From the NCBI GenBank assembly GCA_902475545.1, contig CABRZP010000003.1, forward strand, positions 95,433 to 159,432: 64,000 nt of DNA, in the 5' to 3' direction. A program made the position numbers and the translations under genes. Shown piece by piece: positions 6,655 through 15,595 of the stretch. The notes under the pieces were generated by a model, which was not told where the DNA came from, made no database searches, and saw only the letters and a program-made list of their open reading frames with translations. Origin of the DNA: an uncultured bacterium. GTDB lineage: Bacteria > Cyanobacteriota > Vampirovibrionia > Gastranaerophilales > Gastranaerophilaceae. Each line of letters begins with the position of its first letter. Position 1 is the stretch's first letter.

Positions 6655-9612
6655 ATGAAATGTCCCGTATGTGAAAAAAATATTCCGGAAACAAGTTTGA
6701 GATGTCCGTATTGTAAAACTCGAACAGGTTTATTGTGTTCTCATTGTAATACAGTTAACCCTCTCGGCACTCTTTTATGCAAAAATTGCGGACATGAACT
6801 GCTTAAAATTTGCCAACATTGCGGTAGTGTGAACTTCCCCAATGCCGTAAAATGCAGAAAATGCGATTCCCTTTTAAATCCAAAAACAGAAGAAAAAATA
6901 TCAGGTATAAATCCATTAGAATATAACCCTGATTTATACAGCCAAAAGCAAGCGTTTGATATTTTATCTGACGGATTAAATTCAAAAACGCAAAAAATAT
7001 TTTCTATTACAGGAGACAAAGGAATTGGTAAAACTTTTCTACTAAAACAAGTCATAAAAAGTTTTAATAAAGATAAATTCCGCTGGGGTATCGGAGAATG
7101 CACCCCGCTTACGCAATTAACTCCCGGTGGTGTAATTCAGGCAATGCTGTTGGATTTATTCTGCCTGCCCAATTTCTGTATTAAAAATGAGGAATTTGAA
7201 ACTAATGCAATTAAATTTTTCACTAATGAATTTAAATTTTTAAAACAAGATGAAATTTCTGACTTTTTAAACTTTTTATATAATTTTAAAGATGGAAACT
7301 ATGAAGATATCATTATTAATAAAAAACGAACTTTTAAAATTTTAAATAAGATATTTACAGCGTTTTCAGACACCGGAAATTTTGTTTTTGTAATTGATAA
7401 TTTTGATTTTATAGATGGTTTTTCAATTGAATTTCTAACAAATTTTATGCAGCATGACGAAGTTTGGAAAAACCTCAAGTTTATTGCTATATATAACAGA
7501 CATAAGCCAATAACTAATTTTTTCGGATTTGAAGATAAAGATATAAATGCGTATGTTGATATTAATCTTGCTCCGTTAACAGTTAAAGAACTTGAAAATA
7601 ACATGAAGTTAACGGGAGATTCAGGTACCTATGTAACAGAAAGAGAAAAAGAAGTTATTTTTGCTAAAAGCCATGGGAACCCTGCATTTGTAGAACAGGC
7701 TATAAGCTATTCTTTTGATTGTCAAATTTCAGATAAAGCATTTTTGATGCCTAATACTTTTTTTGAATTGATTAAAAATCGTTTAGACACTTTGAAAAAA
7801 AATAATAATCAGGCTTACAAACTTCTTTGCGGAGCATCTGTTATTGGTAATAAATTAAATTTAGCATTATTAAAAGAAATTTTTGGATATAAAGGACAAG
7901 AGTTTAACGATATAATGTCCTATCTTGTGAAATCAAATTTTGTTAGACCTTATAATGAAATATACTATGAATTCAATAATATTTTATTATGGGAAACAAT
8001 ATTAAAAAGTCTAACCCGAAATTCGGCATTTGAAGATATAAATATAAAAATAGGAAAAGCATTAAGCGTATTTACACTAAATACAAATCCGACACTGGCT
8101 ATGATTGCACACAATTTAAAAGAAACTCGAATGGCTTTTGATATTTGGACAAAGACAACACGTCTTGCCTCTTACGTCGGAGATATAAATTTATATGTTA
8201 TTTCGCAAAAACAGTGTCTTGCATTACTAAATGAATTCAATGAGAATGAAACACTGAACATTCGCTATAATATCAGTGAACGACTCGGGAAATTACTTGC
8301 TGAATACGATGCAGAAGAAGCTTTGGAATTTTTACCTGATGCTATAGCCAATGCAAAAGCTGACAATAACGAAGTAAAGGAAATTGAACTGTTAGGGTAT
8401 TTATCTCTCTGCTGCAAAAAAACAGGTAACTATTTGGGCAATGTTGAATGCGTTGATAATGTTTTAAAAAAGATGAAACCATCTCAAGAGATTGAATCAG
8501 CTCTGGTTAAAACTTCAAAATTAGAATCACTTTTAAATATCGGAAACTGCGGAGAAGTTATTAATCTTATTGATAATGACATCATGCCTGTTTTAAGTAA
8601 TTATCTTGCTAAACCTAAATTAAACAAGACAATACCTCTATTATTTTTGTATGATACATGGATCAGAATTCATTTAACACTGGCTCATGCTTTAGCCCTG
8701 CAAGGTAATAACCGCTCATTTGAAATATTAAACAAATTATTTAATATTATTGAAAAACATAAAGTTAATGATTACCAGCTTCATTGTAAAGCTAAACTTG
8801 TCTTGGCATTAGCAAATACTATGCAGGGGAATTTTGAAACCTCGAACAATCTTTTAGAAGATATTGAACGAAATTATAAAGACAAAATCATGGATGGAGA
8901 AACTATTTCCCGAATGAATTTAATTTCTATAATCAATAGATTTATGACTAAACAATATGACCAGCTTCAGGAAATATTGTTTGATGCTGTAACATTTGCA
9001 AATAATACGGGGGATAATTTTACAAAAAATATTTTGAAAGTATTGCTTGGTAAAATGTTTAAAGATGAACAAAAAGCAAAGCATGCAATAGAAATATATA
9101 ATGAACAGGTCACATACTTTGCAAAAGAGAAAATGGCATTAGGAGCGTTGCTGTCATGGTTATTAATTGCTGAAGCAGTAATGATAACTGAAACACCGAA
9201 AAATACTATTGAAATTGCAAATAATGCTCTTGAAATTGCACAAAATCCGAGAATTAATAACACATTTTTTATTGTGCATTTAAAAATGCTTTTAGCTCAA
9301 GCCTATATGGAATTATCAGACTATGAAACCGCAAAAATAAATCTTGAATCGGCAGTTATACTTGCAAAAAAATATGCAATGAACGATACCCTTTCAAGAC
9401 TTTATATGCTATTTGGAAAATATTACAGAGACTTAGGGACTGTACAATCTAACAATCAAATTGATTACTTAAAAGGAGCATTAAAAATGTTTGAAAATGC
9501 GATGTCTCTTGTTCTAAAAAATACACATAATAAATATATTCATGACCAAATAGATAAAGAGCAGAGACTTTTGCTTTCATATTGTGATGTTAATGGTTTT
9601 AAAATAGTTTAA
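6655..9612 (+). CDS. Zinc-ribbon / STAND-like ATPase / TPR protein
   Basis: This encodes 985 residues. Residues 3-70 carry six CxxC knuckles (3-6, 17-20, 28-31, 42-45, 53-56, 67-70), giving three tandem zinc ribbons. An AAA/STAND-type NTPase follows, with a P-loop at 120-127 (G-D-K-G-I-G-K-T) and a Walker B-like FVFVIDNF ending near 250. The rest (about 480-960) is helical repeats of TPR type, some paired with aromatic and glycine/alanine consensus positions. The architecture resembles signal-transduction ATPases of the MalT or cyclase-associated class, which sense a ligand through the repeats. It follows the sigma-factor gene by 12 bases with no strong ribosome-binding site, suggesting translational coupling. 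The target is unknown. Confidence 0.75.
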   Translation: MKCPVCEKNIPETSLRCPYCKTRTGLLCSHCNTVNPLGTLLCKNCGHELLKICQHCGSVNFPNAVKCRKCDSLLNPKTEEKISGINPLEYNPDLYSQKQAFDILSDGLNSKTQKIFSITGDKGIGKTFLLKQVIKSFNKDKFRWGIGECTPLTQLTPGGVIQAMLLDLFCLPNFCIKNEEFETNAIKFFTNEFKFLKQDEISDFLNFLYNFKDGNYEDIIINKKRTFKILNKIFTAFSDTGNFVFVIDNFDFIDGFSIEFLTNFMQHDEVWKNLKFIAIYNRHKPITNFFGFEDKDINAYVDINLAPLTVKELENNMKLTGDSGTYVTEREKEVIFAKSHGNPAFVEQAISYSFDCQISDKAFLMPNTFFELIKNRLDTLKKNNNQAYKLLCGASVIGNKLNLALLKEIFGYKGQEFNDIMSYLVKSNFVRPYNEIYYEFNNILLWETILKSLTRNSAFEDINIKIGKALSVFTLNTNPTLAMIAHNLKETRMAFDIWTKTTRLASYVGDINLYVISQKQCLALLNEFNENETLNIRYNISERLGKLLAEYDAEEALEFLPDAIANAKADNNEVKEIELLGYLSLCCKKTGNYLGNVECVDNVLKKMKPSQEIESALVKTSKLESLLNIGNCGEVINLIDNDIMPVLSNYLAKPKLNKTIPLLFLYDTWIRIHLTLAHALALQGNNRSFEILNKLFNIIEKHKVNDYQLHCKAKLVLALANTMQGNFETSNNLLEDIERNYKDKIMDGETISRMNLISIINRFMTKQYDQLQEILFDAVTFANNTGDNFTKNILKVLLGKMFKDEQKAKHAIEIYNEQVTYFAKEKMALGALLSWLLIAEAVMITETPKNTIEIANNALEIAQNPRINNTFFIVHLKMLLAQAYMELSDYETAKINLESAVILAKKYAMNDTLSRLYMLFGKYYRDLGTVQSNNQIDYLKGALKMFENAMSLVLKNTHNKYIHDQIDKEQRLLLSYCDVNGFKIV

Positions 9613-9615
9613 ATC

Positions 9616-9646
9616 AAAAAAAAGGTGTTTGAATTTACCAAACACC
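9616..9646 (-). terminator. Intrinsic terminator of the TPR gene
   Basis: Arms GGTGTTTG (9624-9631) and CAAACACC (9639-9646) are followed on the minus strand by eight T residues. On the plus strand there is no T tail, so it acts mainly on the gene at 9674-11341. Confidence 0.85.
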
Positions 9647-9673
9647 ATTACCTCTTTAATATAATGTATATCC

Positions 9674-11341
9674 TTAGATTTCAAACAAACTGTGAAGTCT
9701 GCTTCTAATATCATCTTCATCCAGTTCGCCTGTTAATTTATTCAAATCAATTGCCATCTGATAATAATTAGCGGCATCATTTGTAAAGCCCATTTGCTGA
9801 CTTGCTCTTCCTGCATTAAAATATGCAAGAGTATAATTCGGATTTAGTGCAATAGCTTCTTCGAAATATTCAAGAGCTTCTTCTGCATCTGCCAAACCAT
9901 CCAGATATAATATTCCAAGATTATTTTGGGAATATTCATTCTCAGGATTCAATTCTATAGCTTTATGGTAAGCAACTAAAGCTTCTTCCAAATAGTCTTT
10001 TTCCCACAGTGCAATTCCGACTTTTGAATAAGCTCTGGCTTCATCCGGATTCAAGGTAATTGCGTCGCAATATGCCCGTATTGCTTTATCTAAATCGTAA
10101 TCTGCCATATATATATCACCAAGAGCAATATGCAAATCGTAATTTTTCGGGTCTAATATAATACCTGCTTGGTATGTCGAAACCGCAGCTTCCATGTTGC
10201 CTTTATTTTCGGCATAAATTGAACCTAAAGCCTGACATACAATTGATGTCCATTCTGCATCAGGATTTACTGAAATTGCTTTCTGATAATGTTCAATTGC
10301 ATCATCATACAATTCAGCTTTTGCATAAGCATAACCGAGAGAATTATTAAAGAACGGATTTTCCGGATCTTTTTCTACTGCAAGCTTAAATGCACTTAAC
10401 GAATTCAATTTATCTTCTTTTGATAGATATAAATGTCCTAATTCATAATAAATTTGAGCAGTATCAATATCAAATTCTAATAATTTTTCATAACAATCAA
10501 TTGCTTCTTCCGTATTTTCAGGAAAATATGTTTGCAAAATTGTAGCCAATTTTACAAGCACTTCACGATTAATAGGATTTGCCTCTAATACTTTTCTATA
10601 GCATTCTGCAGTTTTTTCTAAATCTTTATTTTTTAATGCCAAATCACCAATTTTATTGTAATAATATTCACTATGTGTAGTTTTGACTATAGCATCATTG
10701 TATAATTTTTCTGCAGCATCATACATCTTACAGTTTTCATAGAATCTTCCAACTGTATTATATGAAAAGATTGAAACATCATTTGACATGTTTTTATAGA
10801 ACATTTTGATGGCAGCTCTATCCCATGCCAACATAACACTTCCTGTTATGAAATAATACAAAAATCCTGCATAGTCTTTAAATGAACTGCTTTGCGTATT
10901 GATTTTCTGTAATATTGACTGCGACAAAATCATTCTTGGTCTGCCTGAAGTCAAAGGACTCATCTTTATTGCTGACTTAAATTCTTTTTCAGCAGACGAA
11001 TAATCTTGAGCTAATTGCATGAAATAACCTGTATAAAGGTGAGCATCCTTATTGTGAGGAGACAAGGAAATTGCAGTCTTACATTGCTCTATTGCAGTAT
11101 TAACACTAATCTGCCCCTGTTCCCACATCAATGTAGCTAACCTGTAATAAGTTTCAGGTATTGTAGGGTCATACTTAACCGTATCTACATAGTGTTCAAT
11201 TGCCTCTTGTAAATCGTTATTTCTCTGACCAATTAAATATTTCTCATGAGCAAGTCTTGCTTTTTCAAGAGAATCTATAGCCTTTTCCTTATTTTCTATA
11301 TTGTTTGTGCCAATCATTGGCATTAAAACTTGTTCTGACAT
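9674..11341 (-). CDS. Tetratricopeptide-repeat protein
   Basis: This encodes 555 residues made almost wholly of 34-residue TPR units (for example 'A-Y-S-K-V-G-I-A-L-W-E-K-D-Y-L-E-E-A-L' and 'N-L-G-I-L-Y-L-D-G-L'). About a dozen repeats run from residue 35 to the end. There is no signal peptide and no catalytic domain. Such proteins act as scaffolds for protein complexes. It is a stand-alone gene, convergent with the zinc-ribbon ATPase and ending at a strong terminator, so nothing in the context names its partner. A TPR gene of similar style lies at 40118. Confidence 0.85.
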   Translation of the reverse strand: MSEQVLMPMIGTNNIENKEKAIDSLEKARLAHEKYLIGQRNNDLQEAIEHYVDTVKYDPTIPETYYRLATLMWEQGQISVNTAIEQCKTAISLSPHNKDAHLYTGYFMQLAQDYSSAEKEFKSAIKMSPLTSGRPRMILSQSILQKINTQSSSFKDYAGFLYYFITGSVMLAWDRAAIKMFYKNMSNDVSIFSYNTVGRFYENCKMYDAAEKLYNDAIVKTTHSEYYYNKIGDLALKNKDLEKTAECYRKVLEANPINREVLVKLATILQTYFPENTEEAIDCYEKLLEFDIDTAQIYYELGHLYLSKEDKLNSLSAFKLAVEKDPENPFFNNSLGYAYAKAELYDDAIEHYQKAISVNPDAEWTSIVCQALGSIYAENKGNMEAAVSTYQAGIILDPKNYDLHIALGDIYMADYDLDKAIRAYCDAITLNPDEARAYSKVGIALWEKDYLEEALVAYHKAIELNPENEYSQNNLGILYLDGLADAEEALEYFEEAIALNPNYTLAYFNAGRASQQMGFTNDAANYYQMAIDLNKLTGELDEDDIRSRLHSLFEI

Positions 11342-11475
11342 TTTGAAGCTCCAATATACTAGGGATGCATAATGAGTCGATTATAAATTTTATATCTTTA
11401 ACATTTTATAAAAAATCTCCTCCATTTGTATTAGATAAGAGAATAAATTTCAAATACCTACTTCTCAACATAATA

Positions 11476-11502
11476 AAAAGACTGCCACTCCGGCAGTCTT
11501 TT
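11476..11502 (-). terminator. Intrinsic terminator after the Bax-inhibitor-like gene
   Basis: A stem AAAAGACTGCC (11476-11486) with GGCAGTCTTTT (11492-11502) and a 5-base loop lies 27 bases beyond the stop of the minus-strand gene. It is symmetrical, so it could stop both strands. The remaining bases 11342-11475 hold only the AT-rich leader of the TPR gene. Confidence 0.85.
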
Positions 11503-11528
11503 AAAATAGTATATCTATATATTTATTA

Positions 11529-12275
11529 CTAATTATTTCGACTTGAAATTTTAGCTAAAAGATTGAGTATTTCAATATACATCCAAATAATTGTAACTAA
11601 TAAAGAAAATCCAAAATACCATTCGTAATTTTTATTAAATTGTCCTGAAAATTTTTCAATATTATCAAAATCAATTATTAAATTAAATGATGCAACAGCT
11701 ACGACAACCAGACTAAAGCCTATTCCGATAGGACTATTAGAAAAAATTGCAGGAATAGAAATATGGAAAAAGCTTAAAATTAACTGAAGCATGTAAATAC
11801 AAAAAATTGCAAACGTAGAATTAAAAATAACCATTTTAAAAGTTTCAGTAGCTCTAACCAATTTTGTTTTATATAAAAAGAACATGCCGAATAAAGCAAA
11901 CATAGTGCCAATAGCAGCCTGCGAAGCAACTCCGGGATAAATTTTATTAATTAAAGCCGAAATATATCCCAGCATTAAACCTTCACACATTGCATACAAT
12001 GGAGTTGTTATAATTAATGATTGATTTTTAGGTGCAAAACAAATAATTAATGCAAGAATTAAACCTCCAAATAATCCGCCATGATAAAGCAATATAGCTT
12101 TATCAGCATATCCCGATAATAAAAGACCCCATGAATACACAAAGGTCAAGGCTGTAAATAAACCCAGAACACATGTTTTTAAAATTGTACCGTTTATTGT
12201 CATTACATGTTGAGTTTCTAAACTATCAACAGAAGAAGATTTTAACATTCTATCTCCAAAAGTAGGGTTTGGCAT
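11529..12275 (-). CDS. Bax inhibitor-1 / YccA-family membrane protein
   Basis: This encodes 248 residues with seven hydrophobic helices after a soluble N-terminus. It starts MPNPTFGDRM, and its N-terminal 'N-P-x-F-x-D' and 'M-T-I-N-G-T-I-x-K-T' blocks match bacterial Bax-inhibitor-1/YccA proteins (the BrxA/YbhL group, normally 230-260 residues). Charged residues near the last helices ('D-F-D-N-I-E', 'E-W-Y-F-G-F') fit the pH-sensing aspartates proposed for this family's calcium leak activity. It should sit in the inner membrane. An AAAGGAG site precedes the ATG. It is monocistronic, and its physiological role in bacteria is poorly defined. Confidence 0.85.
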   Translation of the reverse strand: MPNPTFGDRMLKSSSVDSLETQHVMTINGTILKTCVLGLFTALTFVYSWGLLLSGYADKAILLYHGGLFGGLILALIICFAPKNQSLIITTPLYAMCEGLMLGYISALINKIYPGVASQAAIGTMFALFGMFFLYKTKLVRATETFKMVIFNSTFAIFCIYMLQLILSFFHISIPAIFSNSPIGIGFSLVVVAVASFNLIIDFDNIEKFSGQFNKNYEWYFGFSLLVTIIWMYIEILNLLAKISSRNN

Positions 12276-12372
12276 ATAAAGCTCCTTTCTTAAAACATAT
12301 CCATTAATTTATGGATATAATAACATATAAAACACAAATCTCAATTCTCAAAAAAAAATTTTAAAAAAGTAC

Positions 12373-12399
12373 TTTACAATATATTTTTTTTGTTATAAA
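12373..12399 (+). promoter_or_regulatory. Promoter of tRNA-Asn
   Basis: TTTACA (12373-12378), a 15-bp spacer and TATAAA (12394-12399) carry an upstream TGT (extended -10). The predicted start is about 6 bases before the mature tRNA. The tRNA-Gln and tRNA-Ala promoters are built alike. Confidence 0.65.
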
Positions 12400-12411
12400 C
12401 TAAAGACATAA

Positions 12412-12483
12412 TCCTCAGTAGCTCAATGGCGGAGCATTCGACTGTTAATCGAAGGGTTGCTGGTTCGAGTCCAGCCTGGGGAG
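12412..12483 (+). tRNA. tRNA-Asn (GTT)
   Basis: A full cloverleaf is visible. The acceptor arms TCCTCAG and CTGGGGA pair over seven positions, the D-arm is GCTC...GAGC, and the anticodon loop CTGTTAA has GTT at 12444-12446. The T-arm GCTGGTTCGAGTCCAGC pairs well, and the discriminator is G. CCA is not encoded. Confidence 0.95.
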
Positions 12484-12498
12484 TATTTTTTTGGAATT

Positions 12499-12531
12499 AG
12501 CCGTTTTTGTGATATAACAAAACGGCTTTTT
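12499..12531 (+). terminator. Intrinsic terminator of tRNA-Asn
   Basis: Arms AGCCGTTTT (12499-12507) and AAAACGGCT (12519-12527) are followed by TTTT. Confidence 0.85.
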
Positions 12532-12539
12532 ATATGTCC

Positions 12540-13013
12540 AGTGTACGTTTTCACTGTAATTTTTCACCTCAGTGTATTTGTACGGTTAAAACGATTATTT
12601 TCGGCATAATCGCCTGTGTGTCGGCATATTTGGGGTAGGAAGCAACCTACGAATAATCATTTCCACAGTCCGAAAAGTCCATTTTTTGAGCCTACAAGTC
12701 CGATAAGTTCCTTTTAGTGTCCTAATTCTGTCCACGCAAGGGTTTTAGTCGTTTTGCTCCTTTTCGGGATTTTGTACACTTGAGATTATTATTCGTGGGT
12801 TGGGCGAAATAAAAAAACTAAGATTTTTAAATTAAATTTTTTCTAAGGTCGGAAGATTTTTTATTAAGGTAGGAATAAAATTAATTGTTCGGTTTTAAAA
12901 ATTATTTTATTTTTTCAAACAAAATAATTTTAAATTTTCAAAGACACAAAACAACACAATGGTCGGAAATGATGTTCCAATGCTTTGTCTTTAGAGGTAA
13001 GGTGTTTCGTACC
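12540..13013 (+). repeat. Non-coding left-end region of a Mu-like element, with short repeats
   Basis: This 470-base stretch between the tRNA-Asn terminator and the transposase fragment has no gene and is visibly less AT-rich at its start. It holds TGTACG at 12542 and TGTACGG at 12579 (plus TGTACAC near 12774). The direct repeats AGTCCGAAAAGTCC (12667) and AGTCCGATAAGTTCC (12697) are spaced 30 bases apart. There are three GGT(C/A)GGAA boxes at 12848, 12868 and 12961. Arrays like this are expected at transposase or repressor binding sites in Mu-like left ends. The element boundary near 12542 (5'-TG) is inferred. Confidence 0.45.
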
Positions 13014-13517
13014 ATGAAAGACATATATATTAATATAAATAAGGTGGCGGAAGCCAAAGGATTAAAAAGAACTCGCTCAATAAGAATGGCAATTAATAAT
13101 GGGAAATATCAAGCAAGGAAAATCTCTGTTAATGGCGGCTTTTCTTATGAAATATTGTATTCAAGTTTAGAAATTGAAATCCAAGAAAAACTTGAAGATG
13201 AAGAAATTAAATCAACGGCACTTGTTCCGATGAATAATCAAAGACCGACATTTGTTTCAGAGAGTGCAAAAATGACATCTTTAGAAAGGGCAGATATTGT
13301 TGTTGCACTAAATAATATTCAAAAGAGGTATAAAACTAAAAAAGAGGCAGAGTCCATATTTTTAGATTTGTATAATTCGGGAATGTTGTTACCTGCTATA
13401 TATAAATATATAGGAAGCATTTCAATCGGTACATTGCATCGTTGGGTTAAGGCTTATGAAGATAATGGGGCAAAAGCATTAATCCCTCAACGCAAATGTT
13501 CAACATTAACAGAATAA
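13014..13517 (+). pseudogene. Mu-like transposase A, N-terminal fragment
   Basis: This encodes 167 residues from the ATG at 13014; the frame is open upstream but the start of the folded domain is here. Residues 1-60 resemble the Mu-type winged-helix DNA-binding domain ('I-N-K-V-A-E-A-K-G-L-K-R-T-R-S-I-R'). Residues about 85-160 are a second helical DNA-binding unit, with 'S-I-G-T-L-H-R-W-V-K-A-Y' and 'G-A-K-A-L-I-P-Q' typical of Mu/Tn552/TnsB transposases. Full MuA-type proteins are about 600-700 residues. Here the DDE catalytic core and the B-protein partner are missing, and no frame after 13517 continues the family. I conclude it is a deleted remnant, perhaps still able to bind element ends. 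Confidence 0.65.
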
Positions 13518-13642
13518 ATAATTATTACATAAAATTATTGAAAAGATATGTAACAAAAATTATTGCCAATGAAATTATCAAAAATTGCTTGTTTTATATA
13601 ATATATCAGTTAAAAATACTGACTTTATGTTCATTTAGAATG

Positions 13643-13674
13643 GAAAGGGGCGAAGAGCCCCTTTCTTCTTTTTT
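13643..13674 (+). terminator. Intrinsic terminator after the transposase remnant
   Basis: Stem GAAAGGGGC (13643-13651) with GCCCCTTTC (13657-13665), loop GAAGA, is followed by TTCTTTTTT. It is immediately adjacent to the 3' end of the minus-strand gene at 13683. The bases 13518-13642 are very AT-rich and show nothing recognisable. Confidence 0.85.
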
Positions 13675-13682
13675 AGTTATAT

Positions 13683-14243
13683 TTAAAAAATTTCTTCAAC
13701 CATTTTTTGTAATAATTCCGAAATATCTTGTACGGTAGTAATCTGCTTATCTTTAATAACAGTCTGAAATTTTTCAGAATTTATTTCATTCATATGAATT
13801 AGCCTTTTATATGTATTAAGATGAGGCGGAAGAGGACGATTGGCAATAGATTCTCTATTAAAAATTTGTTTAAATTTAACCATAAGATCTAACTTTTTGC
13901 TAAACATAAATTTCTTTAATGAATTTAAATCTTCCATGCCTGTAAAAATCCAACCATCTGTATCTCTCAAATCCGGTAATTTAATTCCATGATTTTTAGC
14001 ATTTAACAAAAGCCATTCATACGAACAACTCTCCATTTTAGCACCTTCTCCCAAAGTTTCGACAAAAGCTGCTTCATACGGATTATGCCCTATAAAACAA
14101 TAACCTGGCTCCTGTTTTAATAGTGAGTGCACCGGAAGTACAGAATCCTTAAAATCTTTGATAACTTTACTATTTGTATGAGGTAATCTGTAAATTGCTG
14201 AAAATTTAATATTTCTATTGTTATTTCTATTATTTATTTGCAT
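13683..14243 (-). CDS. Orphan protein with N-terminal KFSA motif
   Basis: This encodes a 186-residue soluble protein of unknown function. The N-terminus is Asn/Arg-rich and residues 13-16 read KFSA, a loose variant of the aromatic-x-Gly/Ala motif found in the NFTG proteins of this window. Later there is a mixed alpha/beta core containing 'W-I-F-T-G-M-E-D-L' and a C-terminal amphipathic helix. There is no signal peptide. An AAGGAAAAAA purine run precedes the ATG. It lies between the Mu-like remnant and hisS, transcribed away from hisS. I infer a lineage-restricted gene. Confidence 0.7.
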   Translation of the reverse strand: MQINNRNNNRNIKFSAIYRLPHTNSKVIKDFKDSVLPVHSLLKQEPGYCFIGHNPYEAAFVETLGEGAKMESCSYEWLLLNAKNHGIKLPDLRDTDGWIFTGMEDLNSLKKFMFSKKLDLMVKFKQIFNRESIANRPLPPHLNTYKRLIHMNEINSEKFQTVIKDKQITTVQDISELLQKMVEEIF

Positions 14244-14318
14244 AATTTTTTTCCTTATATAAGTTTTAAATCCGGGGAAAAAATTTTTTGCTAAGTTGGA
14301 GTTAATAATTTATGAAGT

Positions 14319-14346
14319 TTGACTTTATACCTTTAAATACTATAAT
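14319..14346 (+). promoter_or_regulatory. hisS promoter placed for leaderless transcription
   Basis: TTGACT (14319-14324), a 16-bp spacer and TATAAT (14341-14346) lie upstream. Only six bases separate the -10 box from the hisS ATG at 14353, so the usual +1 falls on the A of ATG. No Shine-Dalgarno sequence is present. Confidence 0.7.
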
Positions 14347-14352
14347 TTTTTT

Positions 14353-15594
14353 ATGGCTAACATTATTAAAGTATTAAAAGGAACAAAAGATATTTTGCCG
14401 CAAGATATTGATATGTGGCATTTACTGGAAGAAAAAGCAAATCAAGTTTTTTCTAAATATGGATTTAAAGAAATCAGAACCCCGATAATTGAAGTTACTG
14501 AACTTTTTTCACGTGGTGTTGGTGATACAACAGATATTGTTAATAAAGAAATGTACACATTTGAAAAAAGTGACCGTTCAATTACATTAAGACCTGAAAA
14601 TACAGCAGGAGTAGTTCGTTCATATATCGAAAACGGTATGTCCAGACTGTCTTCTCCTGTAAAACTATGGTACAAAGGTCCGATGTTCCGTTATGAAAGA
14701 CCACAGGCAGGAAGACAAAGACAATTCCATCAAGTTGGTGTCGAAATGTTTGGAATTAAAGATGCTACTGCGGATGCGGAAGTTATCCTTATGGCTGTTA
14801 ATTACTTAAAAGCACTCGGACTTAATGATTTGGAAGTAGAATTAAATTCTTTAGGATGTCCAAAATGCCGTGACGAATTTAAATCTAAACTAAAAGCAGT
14901 TTTAAAGCCTTATTTTAACGAATTATGTGAAGACTGCCAAAACAGATATGAAAAAAATCCTTTAAGACTATTAGATTGTAAAGTTGAAGATTGTAAAAAG
15001 ATTTTTGAGAAACCGGAAATTCAAGAAGTTATCAATTCTGATTTTATATGCGAAGATTGTGCTCATCATTATTCAGAATTAAAATTATATCTGGATAAAA
15101 TGGGTGTAAAATATAATGAGAACAAACTTCTTGTAAGAGGTTTAGATTATTATAACCGTACAGTTTTTGAAATCAAATCCAACAATCTTGGTTCTCAAAA
15201 TGCAGTATGCGGAGGCGGAAGATATGATGGATTAGTCGGACAGCTTGGCGGAGAACCTACTCCTGCAGTTGGATTTGCAATGGGAATGGAAAGATTAATT
15301 TCATTATTGCCGGCTAAAGAAACAAAAAAATTGGATGGTTACATCGTTTCGAATTACCCGGTAGATGCATTTGTTCTTGCTGAAGAACTAAGAAGTCAAG
15401 GATTAAATGTTGAATTTGATTTAGCTAATAAGAAATTTACAAAACAATTGGAAAAAGCTTCTAAAGTTGCAAAATATGCATTTATACTCGGAGAAGATGA
15501 AATTCTTAAAAATCAAATTTCAATAAAAAATCTTGAACTTGGTAAACAAATAACTGTAGACAGAGCAAATTGCACAAAAATGATTGAAATTTAA
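14353..15594 (+). CDS. hisS: Histidyl-tRNA synthetase
   Basis: This encodes 413 residues, the usual length. It has class II motif 1/2 blocks (K-G-T-K-D-I-L-P at the N-terminus, YRYERPQAGRQRQFHQVG with the motif 2 arginine). It also has the HisRS-specific signatures G-L-D-Y-Y-N-R-T and C-G-G-G-R-Y-D-G, and motif 3 G-M-E-R-L. The C-terminal 90 residues form the anticodon-binding domain. A cysteine-rich insertion (CPKC, CEDC, CKVEDC, CEDC) between residues about 175 and 235 may bind zinc, as in several bacterial HisRS. It charges tRNA-His. The gene is convergent with the XRE regulator, with one base between stop codons, and appears to be translated from a leaderless transcript. Confidence 0.97.
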   Translation: MANIIKVLKGTKDILPQDIDMWHLLEEKANQVFSKYGFKEIRTPIIEVTELFSRGVGDTTDIVNKEMYTFEKSDRSITLRPENTAGVVRSYIENGMSRLSSPVKLWYKGPMFRYERPQAGRQRQFHQVGVEMFGIKDATADAEVILMAVNYLKALGLNDLEVELNSLGCPKCRDEFKSKLKAVLKPYFNELCEDCQNRYEKNPLRLLDCKVEDCKKIFEKPEIQEVINSDFICEDCAHHYSELKLYLDKMGVKYNENKLLVRGLDYYNRTVFEIKSNNLGSQNAVCGGGRYDGLVGQLGGEPTPAVGFAMGMERLISLLPAKETKKLDGYIVSNYPVDAFVLAEELRSQGLNVEFDLANKKFTKQLEKASKVAKYAFILGEDEILKNQISIKNLELGKQITVDRANCTKMIEI

Positions 15595-15595
15595 G

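Noticed and set aside
12540..12800. Possible riboswitch or structured RNA upstream of the transposase fragment
   Set aside because: The short repeats are direct and spaced like protein-binding sites; I could not fold a known riboswitch class from them.
13496..13738. An 80-codon frame after the transposase fragment
   Set aside because: It crosses the strong terminator at 13643-13674, overlaps the real minus-strand gene and shows no similarity to a transposase core, so it is not a frameshifted continuation.
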